Assembly (NCBI RefSeq): GCF_910592395.1
Contig: NC_088326.1
Location: 12,529,001-12,593,000, forward strand
Direction of reading: 5' to 3'
Source: Lineus longissimus
Taxonomy: Eukaryota; Nemertea; Pilidiophora; Heteronemertea; Lineidae
Length of the DNA: 64,000 nucleotides
Shown here piece after piece: positions 44,935 to 55,292 of this stretch. A program made the translations under genes and the position numbers. The notes under the pieces were generated by a model that saw only the letters and a list, made by a program, of their open reading frames with translations, was not told the origin of the DNA and made no database searches. The stretch's first letter is position 1. Each line of letters starts with the position of its first letter.

Positions 44935-47900
44935 GAAAACGCAGAACGCACTGCGAATTGGAAGGTGGATGCCTTGTGAGCAACAGATCATGTTTTCACG
45001 TTTCAGGAGAAATAATCATTTGTAATTCCTAATGCGTGGATTTTGTGGAACCTTGCTGTTATCATCAGTCTTGTGGAGCTAGCATTTATGGTACCTCGTT
45101 GGACCTCAAGTAGCATTTAGCATCCCGGATGGCTGACCGATCATGCTATCTGCTAAGTGATAACTTCATCCTCTGTCCTCCTTTGATATCAAGAACACTC
45201 ATCACTTCCTCCCCAAGGACCCATTCCGTCGTGTCCTCAGGAAAAAAGGCAATTTGCCTGCAGTTTATGGTAGGTGAGATCGCCCTCCGTAACAGGGGAT
45301 GGGGGAAAGACATCGATATCGTTTGTTTGCAATAATGTGGCATAAAAGCTTGTAATGGCACCAGGAAAGAATGTATTCGGGCTGTCGGATTGACGCCGTC
45401 GAAACATCAGCGCCGTGTCGCCTCCGAGGTTCCGGATTTGGTTCACGGTGTACTCATGTGACAGAGAGGGCGACTCTTAACAACATCGTAGGATTCCTCC
45501 TACCTCACACCACAGATCGCCCAACTATTGTCCACAAGCCCCACGAAGGTTGACCAGATGGTTGTTATAAGAAATAGACATAGGTCATTGACCATATACG
45601 CCAGCTAAATGAAAACTTGAATGTTTGGCGTTTTCATATCTGCCAATAGCGTGCCAAATAGAATATTTTGTTTGTAATTCTCACCTCAAAATATAGCCTA
45701 TTTTACTTTTTTCTCTCGCGATGTATTGCCTAAGAAACGCTTTAACACGCAATAAAGTGTTATAAGTAGCCGGGAAGCGACTCCCTAAGGTCTAAAGTAC
45801 ATCACTATATAAAAAAGGGTGATAGCGCCAGTAAGTTTAAAAAGTTAAACGTTTGGTTTATAGTCTGATATGAACTGCGGCAGTCATCCGATTTCACACT
45901 TTAACCCAGTCTATCATGAAGCTTTTCAATACAACTCAGATGAGCGGTTCATTCAGGGCTTCAACCTGAGCACTTCAAACCAGTCCCCATCGATACCCCT
46001 GGGTGGAAACTAACAAATTATACTGGTGGCATGTAGGAGAACACCAGTTTCGTTCTTTCAGCAGTTCCGATTCTACGTCCATTGTAAAGGTGAAGCGTAC
46101 AAGTCAGTGTCAGGGGCCCAATACAATTTAAATTCATTTGAATTTTATTCACATCGCAACCAATAAAATCTCATACAAACGCAAACTAATCGTGTACTTT
46201 CTATGACACAATGGTATTCACGGCCGCCTTGGAAATATGATTCAGAGTTTATAAATCACTTTTGACGAACGGGTGCGCATTTCGAATGAGAACCCGTCCT
46301 GTTTTAACAGCTCGCCCTGGTACACAAGGCAAGGTGATTTAAAAACCTGTGGTCGGCTCAACGCACCGAGATCACAGCTAAACATGTAAGAAATCTAATC
46401 TAAACATTGTTTTTTTCATCCTGAGATCAGCCTTAACACGCTTATGCAGAATGAATAATTCTCATGGGCAGTTTCATTCTGAAATATGGGATGAGTAGAA
46501 GGAAGAAAAATAATATCGCGTTATTTCGCTGGTGGTACATCACCGGCAAAGAAGATTAAAACATAATATGCGGACTCGCCAGTTGAGTGTGTTATAAAAA
46601 GAATCAGGGCATTGGGTTCATCGGGAAGGAGGGGAAAGAGTTGAGATACCATCTCAATCTTATATGCTGTGGTGAGCCAGTACAACTCAACCTAATGGAT
46701 CATGCACAACATGTAGCACTGCTGTGGTGAGGTTTCCGTGAAGATTTGACCATAAAATCATTCTCGCTAGAACTTGAAACCATAAAGGAATTAGAAATCT
46801 TTCGGAACGAAGTGAATGCCAACTTCAACGGTGGGGGTCCTATCTTTGTTTTCTGGAGAGAACAGCCTCCAAGGTTTGAAACGGGCATTCACTTCGGCTT
46901 GAAGGACTTCTAATTGCTTTAGGATATCAAGTTCTAGCCAAAATGGCGGTACCTATGGTCAACCCATAACACATCAGTGCTGAACGTCTCATGTTCCTTA
47001 GCGAAAGGTCCTCGAGCACGTTGACATGCCCGTGGTTTCTCATGGCAGAAATAAAGACGAAGAGACTCTTAGAGTACTCGTGCTGGACGATTCCCTTGGT
47101 TGCCTGGAGACACTAACATTGTTAGACGGACATATCACGCGAAACCCTTTCAATAAATGCACTGCACGATTAAGTTACTCTTCCCCCTAAAACAACGTGT
47201 TGCAGACTTTTTCCTGTGAGACTTCATGTAGTGATAGCCAATTAGAAGCCATCAATCCCTGCTTCACCGGCGCAGCTTTCGAAATTTAGCCAATCACAAG
47301 GGAGTGTTGAGACTTCCGGTCACTTACATTGAAGGAAAGCGATGATTTGGCGAAATCAGTGTTATGATTTGCTGACAGAGCAATAAGGTGGACATCTCAG
47401 ACAACCGAAGCTTATGCATAAAATATAATGCCAGTACGAGTAATCTCAGTGGCAAGGTGATGATGCTAGTCTTCCGTTGGCCGGGTCTTTTGTCATTCAG
47501 CATGTTCAGCGCGCGAGCTGGGCAAAATTATCATGTTGGATTGCCAGCTCATATCTTGGCGAAGGAGAGTCACCTTCATCATTTGGTATGCACCCGGAGT
47601 GCTGGCCTTGGTTGGCGAGTGCTTGAAGGCTCTTGTCTGTCCTGTTCTGTCACCACACCGGGCCGTGATATGGAAATACGAAGCCAAGACAAAATTGATG
47701 ACATCGACATCAAACACTGTACTGGTCGCGATAGCTTTCCGAAACCCGCAAGCATGGCAAGACGTAAAAACGCTAAGATCTATAATCCGCTTGATTAAAG
47801 GCTCCCATGACTACTCCAAAAGGTATTAGTGTCGCGTCCCCCATTATCTTTTTTCCGGTGCAAATGGGTTTTTTACCGGCATTCGATTTCTTTAGGCTCA

Positions 47901-48230
47901 TCATCATGTTTTATTGAAACTAAGTGGCTACAGAATGGCACTTTTATCGACTGGGGCTGAGTTGACCAGTTACCTTTCAACATTTATCTTGGTCTTGACA
48001 GGCTTGTTCAAATGCTACATCGAAACCGCGGCCGAATCCTCCCGTAAATTATGAGGAAATCAGTGAAAGCTTCGGCCCGGCGGCGACTTTCAAATCTTGC
48101 ACGCGATTCCTATTTATTCACGGGGAGGTTAGTTAGATTTTAATCAAAACAAGCAAGAGACGGTTACTTGTATTTCTCCTTTTCTCCACTTTTATAATTT
48201 GTGTAATTTTCTCTCTTTTTCCAATTTAAG
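44935..48230. other. Intergenic region upstream of the cysteine-rich cluster
   Basis: No supported gene. A dispersed fragment GGATATCAAGTTCTAGCCAA then AATGGCGGTACC lies at about 46,921 (relatives at 7,676 and 13,766). Overlapping frames at 47,388-47,829 show no family similarity. The missing first exon of peptide gene 1 should lie here; I could not identify it. A TATAAAA-like motif at about 46,592 is a possible promoter. Confidence 0.35.
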
Positions 48231-48545
48231 CTTCTAAATGTGGCGTGCCTGTGCCTTTTTATAGTGACGCTTTCGTCTTTCATTCGCCAAACGAACACAC
48301 AATGCACCAACCTTTGCTTGACAGGACTCTCGGCCTGTGTTGGTTCATGCAAGAAGAACTGTTCACACGACTGTGCGCGCCTCTGCCGGCGGAAATTACG
48401 GAAATGCAATGCCTTGGACGAACCACGAGAATATTGTGAAAGGTACGCGGGCGGCTGTGCAAGTTATTGTTATAGAAGAAAGTGCGTTAAAAATTACTGC
48501 AAAAAGTGCCGGGGTGCCTACGCCAGATGCTGGTATTGCTATTAA
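48231..48545 (+). CDS. Secreted 16-cysteine basic peptide, paralogue 1 (3' coding exon)
   Basis: No known family is recognised. The exon follows a clear acceptor (CTCTTTTTCCAATTTAAG) and reads in frame to a TAA. It first encodes the hydrophobic rest of a signal peptide (VACLCLFIVTLSSF), then a mature part of about 80 residues starting QC. The mature part has 16 cysteines with spacing C-x3-C-x6-C-x3-C-x3-C-x3-C-x3-C-x6-C-x9-C-x6-C-x3-C-x4-C-x4-C-x2-C-x6-C-x2-C. It is rich in Lys and Arg (CRRKLRKC, CYRRKC). There is no in-frame ATG in the exon, so the start lies in an unseen upstream exon. A role in defence (antimicrobial) or venom/mucus is possible but not shown. This copy alone ends CWYCY instead of CWNC. 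Confidence 0.8.
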   Translation, partial: LLNVACLCLFIVTLSSFIRQTNTQCTNLCLTGLSACVGSCKKNCSHDCARLCRRKLRKCNALDEPREYCERYAGGCASYCYRRKCVKNYCKKCRGAYARCWYCY

Positions 48546-49076
48546 AGTCAACATACTCGTACACCCGTAGATTTGTAGAACTGTCGGAGTGTATCGGACA
48601 TACAACATAAGGACCTAGAAACGAGGATGATTCCTGAGTCATCATGCTAGTCCCCATTAGACACTGATAGTGCTGTGACTATTTCCTAACATTCAACAGT
48701 CAAGGACCAAGATTCGAGGATGAAAATGTTATAACATATATTTTTCGTGTTCGTGTTTTATACACACTGTCGTAATTCGCGTCCCGCTCGGGAGATGTAG
48801 TGCATTGATATGCAGTAGAATATAGTAGGAAGCAGAGGGAACGAGGATACCATATCTAGAAGAAAAGAATGACCAGCGGACCTTTTTCTGACGCGTAGGC
48901 GAGTAAACGTCTTTAGCGCGAGATGTTTGTGGATGGGTTTTCGATTCCGCTGAAGACGGTACGAATTCTAAATTATTTCTGATTTAAGCGCCCTTTCCTT
49001 CACCCAGTTACATTTTTATAGGAACTCTGAAAAACTATCATGTAGAAGGTCAATCCGGCTAAAGCAATAGATATCG

Positions 49077-49345
49077 TTAGGAAAGTCTGTGGTTTCGAGA
49101 ACACGAAATTTGCTGTTCCCAAACCACTGAACTTACACGTTCAGAACGGCTATAGTTTGAGAAACATGAAATTCCATGCCCCCAAACCACTCGGCTGAAC
49201 TTACACCTTCGGAAAATCTGTGGTTTCGGGGACACGAAATTCGTTGCTCCCAAACCACTGAACTTACACGTTTCGGAAGGTCTGTCGTTTCGGGAACGAA
49301 ATGCGTGTTTCAGGAACATGACCTTCGATGCCCCCAAACCACGAG
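49077..49345 (+). repeat. Degenerate tandem repeat, four units of about 65 bp
   Basis: Units share TCTGTGGTTTCGGGAACACG, AAATTCGTTGCTCCCAAACC and ACTGAACTTACACGTT. Units 1 and 3 are closest and units 2 and 4 carry small insertions. It lies between peptide genes 1 and 2. Confidence 0.75.
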
Positions 49346-49874
49346 CAACCTGGCTGATTGCTCCGCTTGATACTAGTTGTACCTGCCCCGCCTCTATCTG
49401 TCTAACCAGTGCGGACGAGTATACGTTGATTGGTACGTAATCCTAATTCTCGATCGAAAACTCACTGATATTGTTGATGTTTAGTAGATCGTCTAGCTTT
49501 TTGTTTCGAAAAACGTAGTCTGTGTTACATTCACTTGTATATCTGATGCACATGTACATGCACTAGTTCTTAGTTTGCACTAATGCGTAGTCTGTGATCC
49601 GTGATACATGTACAAGTAGTTCTTTCTTGTTATAGTAGTCTGTGTTTCGCTCGCAAGTAGTCTTCGTAAACAATAAAGCGTAGTTTGTGTTTTATTTAGA
49701 GTGCAAGTAGTTCTTCCTTGTTGAAACCTTGTTTTTGTTTTTCTTCACGTAGTGGTAGTGTGAGGTGGTCCTACTATCACGGCTTGCACCGACGTTGCGC
49801 TTCTGATTGTGCAGCACGACAAGACGCCTCACATATATCGTAGCCATCGGTGTTAACGCTACTGACACTGACCT

Positions 49875-50035
49875 CGAGAATGTCTTTAAACAAAGCCCGC
49901 CCGAACTTAAGCCTATATTCCCATTGTTCTACTGTCTTAGCAAAAGCGTAACCAGGACAAATCTTGACAATCCCGACCCCTAAGAAACAGTATTCGTGGT
50001 GGTCGTCATGGCCTACCCGACAAGGGCAAATAGTT
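49875..50035 (+). repeat. Family C end fragment
   Basis: AAACAAAGCCCGCCCGAACT, then AAGCCTATATTCCCATTGTT, CTACTGTCTTA and ACAAATCTTGACAA match the forward family C arm. It is a single arm within the spacer of the peptide cluster. Confidence 0.65.
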
Positions 50036-50585
50036 GAAGCACGAACCAATAAAACAATCTCGCCCACGGCGAAGAATCCCCATCTTTGGACGGATTGGAT
50101 GCGGCAGCCTTGATGTCATGATGACACCAGATGATAGTTCTTCAGCACTCTCAACAAACACTCCATCACTTGCAAGATTCTTTATTAAAATCTGTATGCC
50201 GCAAAGACTTGCCAATAAGACACATTAGCGATTTTGTGAGCACTTTCCGTGTTGCACACTACTCTACTGAATCGAATGTTACTAACATATTGCGATGGAA
50301 CCAAGGTGTAGAAGCTACATGTAACATGTTCTCGCAACAGAAAAAGTCTTGTCGTGAAACAAGTGAACAGTTGGTGCGTCCTGTTTACGAGAATCTCAAA
50401 AGTCTTTTCTATAAGATTTTCCCCGTATGATTATTCACATGACCAGTCGTGGTGCACTACCGGTACTAAAATACATAACGTATAATGGTTTTAAAGACAG
50501 TATCTCGGCAGCTATGTGCAGTGCCGCCATTTGTTTTGCCATTTTTATAATAAATTATTTTCCCACTCTTTTTTTCTTTTTTAAG

Positions 50586-50894
50586 CTGGATTTTGTGGCG
50601 TGCCTCAGCATTGTACTCCTTATGACTCTGCCATATTTCATCACCGCCCAATGCACGAACTATTGCCTGACTGGACTATCATCCTGCGTCGGTTCCTGTC
50701 GAAAGAGCTGTTCACATCAGTGCGAGGGATTCTGTAGGCGCAAATTACGGAAGTGTAACCGCTTACGCCGAAACCGCTGGAAAAATTGCGACATTTATTC
50801 CTATGGTTGTGCCTCCTATTGTTACCGACGAAAGTGCAAGTACAACGTTTGTAGAAAATGTAGGACGGCCTATGCCAGGTGTTGGAATTGCTGA
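50586..50894 (+). CDS. Secreted 16-cysteine basic peptide, paralogue 2 (3' coding exon)
   Basis: Same architecture as paralogue 1: acceptor TTCTTTTTTAAG, signal peptide remainder (VACLSIVLLMTLPYFITA), likely cleavage before QC, then 16 cysteines. Spacing is identical except that the middle loop is x10 instead of x9. It is very basic between cysteines 8 and 9 (RLRRNRWKN). It ends CWNC and TGA. The frame happens to stay open upstream to an ATG at 50,427, but that stretch includes the T-rich acceptor tract found in all three copies, so I regard it as intron and the true start as lying further upstream. AATAAA at 51,099-51,104 is about 205 nt after the stop. Function unknown. Confidence 0.8.
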   Translation: MDFVACLSIVLLMTLPYFITAQCTNYCLTGLSSCVGSCRKSCSHQCEGFCRRKLRKCNRLRRNRWKNCDIYSYGCASYCYRRKCKYNVCRKCRTAYARCWNC

Positions 50895-52595
50895 GTCATC
50901 AGCCTCGTCCCCCGATGCCTTTAGTTTTGGAAAATTATTTCGTGTACATACGATTGTAGGACCTAGAAACCAGGTTGATGCGGCAGCGAATCGCCGAAAT
51001 ATTAAGGATTATATTTTTTCAGTTCGGATGTTTTTAGAGCTCCCTGTAGCGAATCTCGTCCCTAGTTGAGTAAGGCTGTGCATTGATCACACGCAGCTAA
51101 TAAAGCGAATAACGGTGGAGGTGAGGATCATATTTACAAATTCTGGCATGTTCGTTTGCGGATTGATCCCAATATTCTCTGTTAAATCATTGCAAAGAGA
51201 GATTAAAAAGATTGGAATGCTCAGAAGAGTATATACAAGTTGGAGTAAGTTTGTTTTTAAACTCGCAGTAGAACTTGGCTGACCCCCTCCGCCATCGATG
51301 TAGCTCTCTAATGTTGTAAGACTATCCACTGTGGCAATGGTATCTAACGGAATGGAGTAAAATCAGCTTTCCATGTCTCTCACACCACATTTAGTTATAA
51401 ATTACTAACTTACTAACGAATAAAATCTTGTACTAAACTGCATGTAAACTTTTAATTTCCCATTCGAACCCCAACCTTCCGACGCCTGACTATAATGACT
51501 GAAATACACCTTAACTTCGTCTGCATGGACTCTGAATTCTGACATTGTTCTTTATGATGCACGAAGGCTTAAAGCGAAATGTTTAATCTCCAAGGCTTAT
51601 TCTCTGGGGTCTGCATGCTTTTCCTTTTCCTGCGAACGTTTATTGCATGCTCCAAATTCGCAGTTGCGTGTTTATTATCGTTCACACCTTACTCCTGGCT
51701 GTTTCCTATTCATTGTGCTCCTCCTGTGCCTTCTGCGCTGATAATGGTATGATCCTGTGCATCCTGTCATACATGTGACACTAGTGCATCTACGCCTCTG
51801 TGCTTACGTGCTTCTGCATGTGGCTCCTGTCATACATGTGCCTCCAATGCATCTGCACCTCTGTGCTTATGTGCTTCTGCATGTGGCTCCTGTCGTGCAT
51901 GTGCCTCTAGTGCATCTGCACCTCTGTGCTTATGTGCTTCTGCATGTGGCTCCTGTCGTGCATGTGCCTCTAGTGCATCTGCGCCTCTGTGCTTATGTGC
52001 TTCTGCATGTGGCTTCTGTCGTGCATGTGCCTCCAGTGCATCTGCACCTCTGTGCTTATGTGCTTCTGCATGTGGCTGCTGTCGTGCATGTGCCTCCAAT
52101 AGACCTGTGCCTCCGGTGCTCCTGTGCCTAATGTCCTTCTAAGCCTTATGCCATGCCTGTGCCCTCCGTTTCTGTCGTTGCTCCACCAATTAACCGGGCC
52201 ACACATCACACTTCTCCTGGAAGTGGCACGAACAGTGCCATTACCCGAGAGACTTCTAGCAGTTCTACGTACATGGCAGCGTTTAGTGTTGTAGACTGTA
52301 TTTTGGTTGAGAATCATAATCAAGGTAAACTGAGTAAAGACGACCCTCTTTTTCGCTCAAGATTTTCTTGGCGGATGCACTTAAACTTGCATGATTCTTG
52401 TTAAGTCATGACATGTCTTTTGGTGATATGCCTTCACTTCAACCACTGCATCTAATAAAACGATATGTGCGAGAGACAATGCCAGACTGTTGATCTGGGG
52501 TTGTGATTAATTGCCCCGGGGTTGCCTTTGTCGCACTTTTACTTTGCAATGCAAAACCAAAACTAATAACACATTTCCCGCGTCTTCCATTTTAG
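50895..52595. other. Spacer between peptide genes 2 and 3
   Basis: It contains the 3' UTR of gene 2 (TAGGACCTAGAAACCAGG at about 50,958) and its AATAAA. The 63-bp minisatellite (51,755-52,100) follows, and presumably the first exon of gene 3, which I could not place. Confidence 0.45.
51755..52100 (+). repeat. 63-bp minisatellite, about 5.5 units, open on both strands
   Basis: Units read CTCCTGTCGTGCATGTGCCT, CTAGTGCATCTGCACCTCTG, TGCTTATGTGCTTCTGCATG, TGG. The unit is 63 bp, a multiple of three, so whole-array frames persist. The plus frame gives a 21-residue hydrophobic repeat (CAYVLLHVAPVVHVPLVHLH) and the minus frame a His/Ala-rich repeat (HAEAHKHRGADALEAHARQ). Only the repeat is certain; I do not call either frame a gene. 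Confidence 0.85.
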
Positions 52596-52910
52596 GTGGT
52601 TTGTCTGGCCTGCCTTAGCCTTGCCCTCATCGTGACCCTCTCGCCTTTAATCCAGCAGACCACCGCCCAATGTACCAACAGCTGCCTCAGCGGGCTGTCA
52701 GCCTGCGTGGGGTCATGCAGGAAGAACTGTTCCCACTACTGTGGGCGTCTCTGCAAGAGGAAGTATAGGAAATGCAAGGCAAGGAAAGACCACAAAAGAA
52801 ACTGTGACATCTACTCGCACGGTTGCGCCGTCTATTGTTACAGAGTGAAATGCAAGACGTCGATTTGTAAAAAGTGCAGGACATCTTACGGCCGATGTTG
52901 GAACTGCTGA
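52596..52910 (+). CDS. Secreted 16-cysteine basic peptide, paralogue 3 (3' coding exon)
   Basis: Acceptor CGTCTTCCATTTTAG, then signal peptide remainder (VCLACLSLALIVTLSPL), likely cleavage after QQTTA, and a mature part starting QC. It has 16 cysteines with the same spacing as paralogue 1 (middle loop x9), ending CWNC and TGA. Positions conserved in all three are the N-terminal QCTN, CVGSC, CSH, the basic C-R/K-x-K-C loop, GCA-YCYR and the CRTSYGRCWNC-like end. Other residues vary freely. Most of the variation lies in the middle loop and between cysteines 5 and 8. No domain is recognised and function is unknown. Confidence 0.8.
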   Translation: MVCLACLSLALIVTLSPLIQQTTAQCTNSCLSGLSACVGSCRKNCSHYCGRLCKRKYRKCKARKDHKRNCDIYSHGCAVYCYRVKCKTSICKKCRTSYGRCWNC

Positions 52911-54944
52911 GTCGTTAGCCTCGTTCCTATGGCGCTCCGTTAGGACATTAATTATTGATTGTACGTGCAATATAGAAGGACCTAGTTTCCAGTATGACGT
53001 GGATTTAGACTTTGGATTATTTGTGGACATTTTTGGATTATTTGATTCGAATTTTAGGATGCTGATTAACCCCGTCCCGTTCGGATGTAAATGGAATTTT
53101 GCAGTGCATTATTCTGAAGTAGATCATGTCAAGAAGCAGCTGGAGTGAGGGTGGCATTCCTTGCTGTTAAATACGTGGAATATTGTTGAAATCTATTCTA
53201 CGTCAAATGACGCCACCCAACCTCATGTTTTGTTGTAAGAGAATGTGGTCTTATTTTAATATTGCTAGACGAGTGACCTTTCTCACACAAAACACGGAAT
53301 ACCAAGTGTGTATACGGAATTTTTGATTGCTAACAAACATCATAAAAAAGCTCAAGTCCTGAGCGCAGTGGCCGTTGTATCCGGCCAACAATCTGGATGA
53401 CACTTCAACGCGACTTCTTCGAACAAATACTGGAACTGTTACAATTTTTTTCTTTTTGTTTGCAATCGGTTGCATCATTTCGATAAACTGTCTTCAATGT
53501 TTTATGTTTATTGATTAAGCCAGATCACAGCTATTACTGCGCATGTCAAAACTAGTGTTTAGACTGTGGGAGTGCCTGGAAGAGGTAGTTTGTAAAATAT
53601 GGAATTCCGCCGCCATTTTTTTCATCTTTATCTTCTCAATCTTGAACAGGAGATGCTCAATACACGTAACCTATCCTCTGTGTGCCTTCTGTAGATTCAA
53701 GTGGAGAGGTTTTTCGTCTAAAGTTGTGATATACGTAGTGCTGTAAAATGGCGGCTGTGTTTACAGTCAGAAAATCACGTGGCTGGGCATGCGCAGTAGT
53801 GACTGTGAACTGGCTTGTTAAGTTTAATTCTTTGACCACCTACGTCCTCCACGTCACCATGTTCATAGACACGTGAAATACAAGGAAAATACAATTGATA
53901 ACACGAAATTTGTACTTGTTCTGGCTCTGACTTAGTCGTCTTGTGTCGAGTTTAACCCACGAATACATTCTCCCGATTGTACTAGCCTAACACCGTAAGC
54001 CCCTCACCCCCGACTGGCGCTAATGCGGTCTAATTCTTAATGATTAGATTGTTGAAATCCGCGACAGGATTTTGTCGTGACACGTTCTGCTGTCTCGTAA
54101 TAGACTGATAGGCTAAGTTTTAAATGTTCAATCGGACGCACGTGGCGGACTGGAACGTCCTCTCCCGAATGAATAACACCTATTCCTGCACTGACTAGTG
54201 TGGTTCACCAACCCCGGGGTATGCTCCCTTGGATCTTCCCCGGGTCCAATGTCTCCCGACCAGGAATGTTTCGGTCTTCAAAAACCGTTTTCAACAAACC
54301 ATTTATTAATCAGGGGCGAAGGAATTATGCCTTGGGAACAAACCCTGAACTTGATTGTACCCCTATCCCTATCCATAACAGACTATCTTACATGTATTCT
54401 TCTTCAAACACCGATCCTTACCCCTAAATATTTTAGACTTAGAGAAATCTATTAGGCCTTTATCGATTGCCTTGTCTGTAGCTAGTCTCTAATATCATCC
54501 CAGTCCATTTCCTCAGTAGACAGCTCTCTAAAACACACATTTGGTAGATTCAAGGTACCAGACAACCCAGGGAACATATGACCCACGGAGCATGGGACCC
54601 AGGCAACATACGGCCCGGAAAATATCGGACGTAACCTATTGTACGCTGAACGATTGACACGTGTTTCGGTGTTTCCGTAGTCGAAAAGTCATGGCCTCTT
54701 CAGCGGTCAATTGTAGTGAAACACTAAATTATGCAGGGAACATAGGGCCCGGGCAACATAGGACCCAAGGAGCTCATTGTTTGGAAACGCTGAACCATTG
54801 ACGCGTTTTCTGTGATTCCGCTATTGAAAAGTCCTTAGCTGTAAGTTGTATTGAAACACGGAAATATAGGTAACGAACAAAAGGTTATTTGCACTGGAGT
54901 CGATTCGGTCCCCGCTCCGTCGTCAATACATTTCCATCGCCATC
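52911..54944. other. Intergenic region after the peptide cluster
   Basis: It begins with the 3' flank of gene 3, which shares AGAAGGACCTAG and CGTCCCGTTCGG...TGCAGTGCATTA with the flank of gene 1. No further copy of the peptide was found. It ends with a degenerate duplication at 54,541-54,865. No gene is seen. Confidence 0.45.
54541..54865 (+). repeat. Degenerate duplication of about 150 bp
   Basis: Both copies run GGGAACATA, GGCAACATA, GGACCCA, ACGCTGAAC-ATTGAC, CGTGTTTC, TTCCG, GAAAAGTC, TTGTA-TGAAACAC in the same order. The second copy starts near 54,736. Confidence 0.6.
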
Positions 54945-55292
54945 TTACGGGATCCAGTGTAGTTGACTAAAGGCATAAACACAGAATCCAGTCAAGCCAA
55001 AAATTAAAGCCGTCACCTTTGCATCCGGACAACACTTGTTTTTAAAATTTGGATACCGCGTTTCGAAGTATAGCTTTCCGACGTAGCCTACGAAAGCTCC
55101 GATGATGGTCCAGATAATTGCATATGCAGATAACGTTAGGTTAAGCACAGTCAATGGTTCTTCAGCGGCAGCTGCGGCTGGCTTTGATTTTGTCGTGATA
55201 ACACGTGCAGCGCCTGATGCGAGCAACAACTTCGTGAAGAAAATCACTAGAGTTATTGCTGTATGGACCGAAACTGTCCGATGTGATTTCAT
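54945..55292 (-). CDS. Possible small two-pass membrane protein, 115 aa, single exon
   Basis: An uninterrupted ATG ORF. The first 26 residues form a signal peptide or first membrane anchor (TAITLVIFFTKLLLASGA). Two more hydrophobic segments follow (LSAYAIIWTIIGAFVGYVG and ALIFGLTGFCVYAFSQL), separated by a polar stretch with CCPDAK. The hydrophobic pattern and Met start make it plausible. I do not recognise the family. A 202-codon frame runs antisense over the same DNA; its composition shows no protein-like pattern, so the minus frame is preferred. Confidence 0.5.
   Translation of the reverse strand: MKSHRTVSVHTAITLVIFFTKLLLASGAARVITTKSKPAAAAAEEPLTVLNLTLSAYAIIWTIIGAFVGYVGKLYFETRYPNFKNKCCPDAKVTALIFGLTGFCVYAFSQLHWIP

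Larger units (their letters stand above)
48546..50585. other. Spacer between peptide genes 1 and 2, with repeats
   Basis: It holds the 3' UTR of gene 1, in which GGACCTAGAAACGAGG recurs after genes 2 and 3 in related form. It also holds the 65-bp repeat (49,077-49,345), degenerate GTAGTCTGTGTT repeats (about 49,508-49,700), a family C fragment (49,875-50,035) and presumably the first exon of gene 2, not identified. Confidence 0.5.

Noticed and set aside
47388-47829. Two overlapping plus-strand frames of 136 and 98 codons before the peptide cluster
   Set aside because: Neither looks like protein, and neither can be linked by phase to the peptide exon at 48,231.
50427-50585. ATG-started upstream extension of peptide gene 2
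   Set aside because: The frame is open, but the stretch includes the T-rich acceptor tract present before all three paralogous exons and has no counterpart in the other two copies. It is treated as intron.
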